From contig OX393581.1 in assembly GCA_947652605.1 (NCBI GenBank), positions 44,911,924 to 44,975,923 on the forward strand: DNA of 64,000 nucleotides. Reading direction: 5' to 3'. Below the pieces are notes generated by a model. That model saw nothing but the letters and a program-made list of their open reading frames with translations, did no database searches and had not been told where the DNA came from. Shown piece by piece: positions 59,741 to 64,000 of this stretch. Within the stretch, counting starts at the first letter, position 1. The number at the start of each line of letters is the position of its first letter. The translations under genes were made by a program, and so were the position numbers. The stretch comes from Elmis aenea. Taxonomy: Eukaryota > Arthropoda > Insecta > Coleoptera > Elmidae.

Positions 59741-60193
59741 CTATTTTCGTCCAAGTGGCCCCCATCCGTACGACACGAACAACTGTGGTATGACAGAATA
59801 TTGCCTTCGATTGTTATGTGGTCGGTCGTTGTTCAAAGTTGTTGTTCTGACTTGGGGTATACTTTTCGGTTCTTCTCTTGGCGCCGTCAGTGCCATTGCC
59901 CTGTATGGTTCTTGGACTAATACTGGAGCTTTCGATGAGTACGGATTCATATACAGGACGCTGAACGGCATCCCTCCGGCACCCCATCCTCGTGACACAA
60001 ACACGTCTTTTTTCGTCTCTGCGTTCGGAACTCTCAATATTTGTCTTAGTCGTCTTTGATTCATTGAGCAGTCGATGCATCTGGCTTTGATGACATGTGG
60101 AGGATTTTGTGTGTCTTTTACAGGTGCACAAGACATGCCATGTGCGGTTATGCATACAAACACCATAAGTGCTATGTACGTTGTGTTGATCAT
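59741..60193 (-). CDS. Putative secreted neuropeptide precursor with one amidated peptide
   Basis: A 150-residue protein starting at ATG 60193. Residues 1-22 form a hydrophobic signal peptide (MINTTYIALMVFVCITAHG). Dibasic sites RR, KK and RR and a final GRK split the rest. The last peptide, after RR, is QYSVIPQLFVSYGWGPL followed by GRK and the stop, as expected for an N-terminal pyroglutamate and a C-terminal amide. A related stretch DVFVSRGWGAGG follows the KK site, so the motif FVSxGWG occurs twice. An acceptor (TTTTTACAG) just before the ATG and a donor GTAAGT at 60346-60341 suggest an upstream 5' UTR exon. I cannot assign it to a named neuropeptide family; recently described orphan insect peptides would be the first comparison. 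It would act as an extracellular ligand, presumably on a GPCR (inference). Confidence 0.75.
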   Translation of the reverse strand: MINTTYIALMVFVCITAHGMSCAPVKDTQNPPHVIKARCIDCSMNQRRLRQILRVPNAETKKDVFVSRGWGAGGMPFSVLYMNPYSSKAPVLVQEPYRAMALTAPREEPKSIPQVRTTTLNNDRPHNNRRQYSVIPQLFVSYGWGPLGRK

Positions 60194-60340
60194 CGTTTAT
60201 CTGTAAAAATGTGAAAAACAAAAATTAGTTTATTTTTTTGCGTCGTTTTGTTAATACCGCTGATTGGAGGTTTAGGAAAATTTGTCCGATTGATAAATTA
60301 CTTCGTTAAAAGTAGATTAAAATTCCACGTATTAATTTGT

Positions 60341-60393
60341 ACTTACATTCAACATTTTTATTCAAATTAAAATCTTTTACATGTAGTCTTAAA
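60341..60393 (-). other. Possible 5' UTR exon end of the peptide gene
   Basis: Minus-strand TTGAAT followed by GTAAGT (donor at 60346) pairs with the acceptor at 60202-60201. The upstream limit is unknown. From 60394 to 61395 no gene was recognised; a CAGTGGCGGAT terminus at 60823 has no secure partner. Confidence 0.35.
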
Positions 60394-61395
60394 AATATTT
60401 TGCGTCTTAATTTAAAAATTCAATTGTGTGGTGTACGACAAAACTTTATTTAACGAACCCCAGTTTAACGGATTTAGATTTACCGTATAGAATTGCACGG
60501 TGCTAAGTTGGCATTCCCCAATTTATGCGGGAAATTGTAGTAGACTATTATCTGTATTATAACAACACCAGCTGTTTTTTTTTTTTGTTTCCAATAAACA
60601 AACGATGGTGATTTGTTTTTATATATTTTTTATGCATGATATGTAAAGCCGCGTACAGACAGACCAAAACTAGAAGTTCACGAACTGTTCGAAAGCTATT
60701 CGCGAGCAAAACTTCTACACCAAAAAATTAGTTTGTTCGTCAAAAGTTTTAATAAAATAAGTCGCTATTTAATTGGCCTAAATTAGGAAAGGCTATGGAT
60801 ATTAGCAAAGTTACTCCAGTGGCGGATTATCGCACTTTGCCTCCGATAGTCAGGGGCCTACAAAAAATGGCAGCATAACAAAAAATAAATAAAAATGCGA
60901 ATTTCATGGACATATGATCTTCATCTGGAAAATTTGCTGTTCGTCAAATGACGAACGAGTAACTAATAGAGCCTTATGAATTATATTACAAAGTCCGTGC
61001 GTTTAGTTGATTTTTCGAATAATAACTAATATATAGGGTTTTTAAGTTATAAGGTTCATCCAAAATCACAAGAAACCGGTAATAGATAAAAATATATTGT
61101 GTTAAATGTTCATAATGTTATTTGTGAATTGTGACGTTCTAATTTCTGAAATATCTAGATCCGCCAGTTACACTGAAGTACTAAAAGATTTTCAGTTATT
61201 TTTCGATTTTAAAATTACTGATGTTGAATTTAATGAATGTATGTACAGAATAACTATAAAATATCATAAAGATATTGACGTTTAAATTTAAAAGATGAAA
61301 TTATTCATTTTATTGCATTAATAAAAGAAGAAAATATCATCAATCCTGTTGAAATGTTATTAATTGTGGGTTTGCAGTCTACATTTCCAAATATA

Positions 61396-62349
61396 CAGGG
61401 TCCCGCAACAGCGCGTCGAGCTCTCATAGCGCCCCAGTCGTAGAAGATAGAAAAAAAAACCTTAAATATGTACATAAAATTATTGATTTGAAAAGATCTA
61501 CGTCTCTTGCAGCTAGTATTAATCTGGAAGTCTTTTAGAACTATCGTAAAATATCACTGATAACAGCAGAAAAACACAAATCACTTTCGAAGCCTTTCGG
61601 GTTATTTGTGTCAGTTTTTTAATTTTTCATAAATTCGGAATGAAAACCGTTTTACGTTTCTATATAAAAAATTTATTCAAATGTCAAGTTGACACTTGTT
61701 TACATTTTGGCATTTGTTTTGCATAAAAATGCAATTAAATGGCTACTTTTGTGAAAAGTATTGAATATCTCAACAACTATGGGGTTTAGACATTGGACAA
61801 CCCCTATAAAAATTGAAGAAAAGAAAAAAGCTATCGAATAGCGAAATAAAATAAGGATGGTTACATTTGAAAAAAATGAGTTACGTTACTTTGAAGTTAG
61901 GAAAGTTTGGCACTTTTTTGTGAACACCCCGTATCACTCAATTTAAATTTGTTATTATTAAAATGTTGCTCTTTAACCGGACTAACATTATTGCTAAAAC
62001 TTATTTCGTAACTTCAAAAAACGAGGTCGCTACGATGTTTTAAAGTTAAGCCTGCTTATGTAAGATTTTTCGGGAAAAAATTTATAAGTTAGCAACACTG
62101 ACACAAAATCAAAAAGACAACAGACATTCATGTAGTTGTAGAGGTTAAAAAATGACATCCGAAGACCTAAAAAGATATAGGGTGTTCTATTTAAAAAAAT
62201 CTTTGTTTTTGTTATAGCGCAAAAATGGGACACCCTGTATAGCTGAAAATAAGGTCTTTTCAAACCAATAATTTTATGTATTTAAGTTTTTTTCCTATCT
62301 TCTACGGGCGGGGCGCTATGAAAGCCCGACGTACTATTGCAGGATTTTG
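61396..62349. repeat. Foldback-type element FB10 with nested end
   Basis: Ends CAGGGTCCCGCAACAGCGC and its decayed inverted partner GTACTATTGCAGGATTTTG, TA flanks. Inner arms pair well (CTCTCATAGCGCCCC with GGGGCGCTATGAAAG, and ACATAAAATTATTGATTTGA with its partner). A CACCCTGTATA end at about 62238 and an opposing GGGTGTTCTA near 62180 show a second small element inside. Confidence 0.7.
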
Positions 62350-62884
62350 TAGAAACAATTCTTAAAATATTTTTGACAATATTCATTTGTAACGCGAGTG
62401 GTGAACGTTCATTTTCGGTTTTAAAACGTGTTTTAACATTACTTACGAAATTGTTTTAGTCAAGTTTATTTAACTAATTTGTCAATGATGTTCATAGAAA
62501 ACGATTATTGTAGTTCAGTCATTAGATTATGATATACTTGTATTATTGATAAATTCGGTAAACATAAAGCGAGAAAAGTTCCAATGTAGGTAGTGTTTTA
62601 TTTTTACCAATCTAATGTTTGTACATAATTGTTCTAATGATCTAACATTGTTTAATAATTTTTAATAAATATTTTCCTACTATTTTTTCGTTGTTAGTAA
62701 ACAGTCAATGACGTTTTTGCATTTTATTACAAACGCAAAATTATGATTATTATACCTGTGAATAAAAAAGCTAAAAATATAAATTTTTTGAAAGACAGGA
62801 TTGATAGATTAGTAATTTATTTTTCATTTAGTAATTAATTGGTTTGATAACATTACTTAGTATTTAAAACAAGGGGGCCTCAAT

Positions 62885-63138
62885 ACTAGGTTGTGCTTTG
62901 CAGGGCCGATGAGGGGGGGGCAGGGGGCTCCAAGCCCCGGTCCCGGAAGTAATTTAAGGACCCAGGAGTCCACATACTGTTTTAATTGTGGAGTATTAAA
63001 TATTCATGATTCACAATTCGTGTTTTTTTTAAATACATTTTTAAATAATGTATTCACTTGGGGCACATCTAAATTTTTCCCCCGGGCCCGGCGACGCCTC
63101 TGGTGCTTTGGGCCCTCCAAGTGCTTGATCCGCCACTG
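62885..63138. repeat. G/C-rich hAT-like remnant
   Basis: Right end GATCCGCCACTG and G-rich/C-rich tracts (GAGGGGGGGGCAGGGGGCTCC) resemble the CAGTGGCGGATC type of hAT MITE. No clear left end or target duplication. Confidence 0.4.
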
Positions 63139-63645
63139 AGTAACTCCCAACTGCAATTGTTTCACAATTTAATGTAAAATAAATAATTTTTTTTAGGGAT
63201 GTCACGAAAGGCGGATCCAAAATTGTTTAAGGCTTCAATTTAAAAAGAATTAAAATCCATTTAATAGCTTGTTTTACATGAACCGTTAATGTTTGTATTG
63301 TTCCAACAAAAGTAGACGGATATTTTTGTGGTTTAATTTGAATAGAGAGATCGAAAGACGAAATGATTCTCAAAGTGTCCAAAGAGCTAATTATAGACAT
63401 AAAAATGTCTGTAAACAATTAAATTCCATCCACGTTGTTCTATAAATTACCATTATCGCCATTAATTATGTACAATATTTTGCGACATTCCTAGTAAATT
63501 ACGATGATATGTTTGTTTCTATCCACATGCGGTCGAAATTGTGAAACATCAGTCCAATGTCGCGTTACCATTCGAGAACAATAAATATTTTTCAAATCAG
63601 GCCGTACTTAATTAGCGCAATAAATAATTATTGACGCAAATTTAC

Positions 63646-63795
63646 ATGTAGGAATGTAATGACCGACCGTAATCTCGTTTTTGTTGATGCTTTTGATATC
63701 GCGAACGACTTGGCTGGCGCCAATTTGAAAGTTATTAAAAATTATTTTGCCGTAGTATCCCGTCTTGACAACACTCGGTTTAATACAAGCTAACG
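63646..63795 (-). CDS. Possible exon of an unidentified gene
   Basis: A 150-base minus-strand stretch without stops sits between a plausible acceptor (AAATCAAACAG) and donor (GTAAAT). It reads SVVKTGYYGKIIFNNFQIGA, then SQVVRDIKSINKNEITVGHY and IPT. The alternating hydrophobic pattern and NNFQIGAS suggest the takeout/juvenile-hormone-binding fold, but the match is weak. Neighbouring exons were not found and may lie past 64000. Confidence 0.25.
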
Positions 63796-64000
63796 CTGTT
63801 TGATTTTTTAAATATCCCAAAAAGTTATGGAGCCTAAAGTCTGTTTTATACTATACTATTTTTTCGTTTAAGAAAATCGTATACGATTTTTAATACAAAA
63901 ATTTCGTTCAAGAATTTAGCATGGAAAATATGAACCATTTATTTACATTGTACTATTTTTTGGTACGAAAACTCCCAATATATTTTGGTTACTTTTTAGT

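Noticed and set aside
60823..61185. hAT MITE starting CAGTGGCGGATT
   Set aside because: A possible right end (AGATCCGCCAG near 61165) exists but ends and flanks do not give a matching 8-bp duplication.

Overview
This is an AT-rich, intron-containing animal nuclear window. Gene content points to an insect, probably a holometabolous one such as a beetle: a nubbin/Pdm-type POU gene with a long repeat-filled intron, a young C2H2 zinc-finger family, a Jockey-type retrotransposon tail and a secreted peptide precursor. Taxon is inferred, not proven. No prokaryotic, plasmid or viral features were recognised.

Layout, left to right. (1) 1-2648: a near-palindromic foldback element and dispersed repeats. 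(2) 2649-about 13800, plus strand: the 3' half of nubbin (POU-specific domain plus POU homeodomain) and a long presumed 3' UTR; its introns hold a foldback, two TA-flanked hairpin MITEs, a hAT MITE and a degenerate tandem repeat. (3) 12764-31771: a tandem segmental duplication of about 9-10 kb. Each unit carries the distal nubbin 3' UTR sequence, the same series of hAT-type elements, a 3' fragment of a Jockey-like retrotransposon and a zinc-finger gene on the minus strand. A zinc-finger remnant (22451-23036) lies between the units. (4) 33173-35545, plus: FANK1-like gene (FN3 plus ankyrin). (5) 36100-46025, plus: DCAF8-like WD-repeat gene, seven coding exons, introns loaded with foldbacks and a hAT element. 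(6) 46026-54700: transposon remnants plus a third, inverted zinc-finger paralogue (49263-50999) with finger relics on both sides. (7) 55024-57327: TMEM147 (minus) and RBM42 (plus) in head-to-head arrangement over a 375-bp shared promoter interval; the last RBM42 exon was not found. (8) 57500-64000: repeats, a tRNA-derived SINE with a 14-bp target duplication, and a minus-strand single-coding-exon gene (59741-60193) for a putative amidated neuropeptide precursor.

The host genes are unrelated housekeeping or developmental genes: transcription (nubbin), CUL4-DDB1 ubiquitin ligase adaptor (DCAF8), ER translocon accessory (TMEM147), RNA binding (RBM42), ciliary/testis-type adaptor (FANK1). The best story is the zinc-finger cluster. 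The three paralogues, with filled and empty insertion sites, give a relative order of events: divergence of the inverted copy; Jockey and hAT MITE insertion in the ancestor of the tandem pair; tandem duplication that copied part of the nubbin 3' UTR; then a hAT insertion in only one copy. The candidate most likely to be little described is the peptide precursor at 59741-60193.
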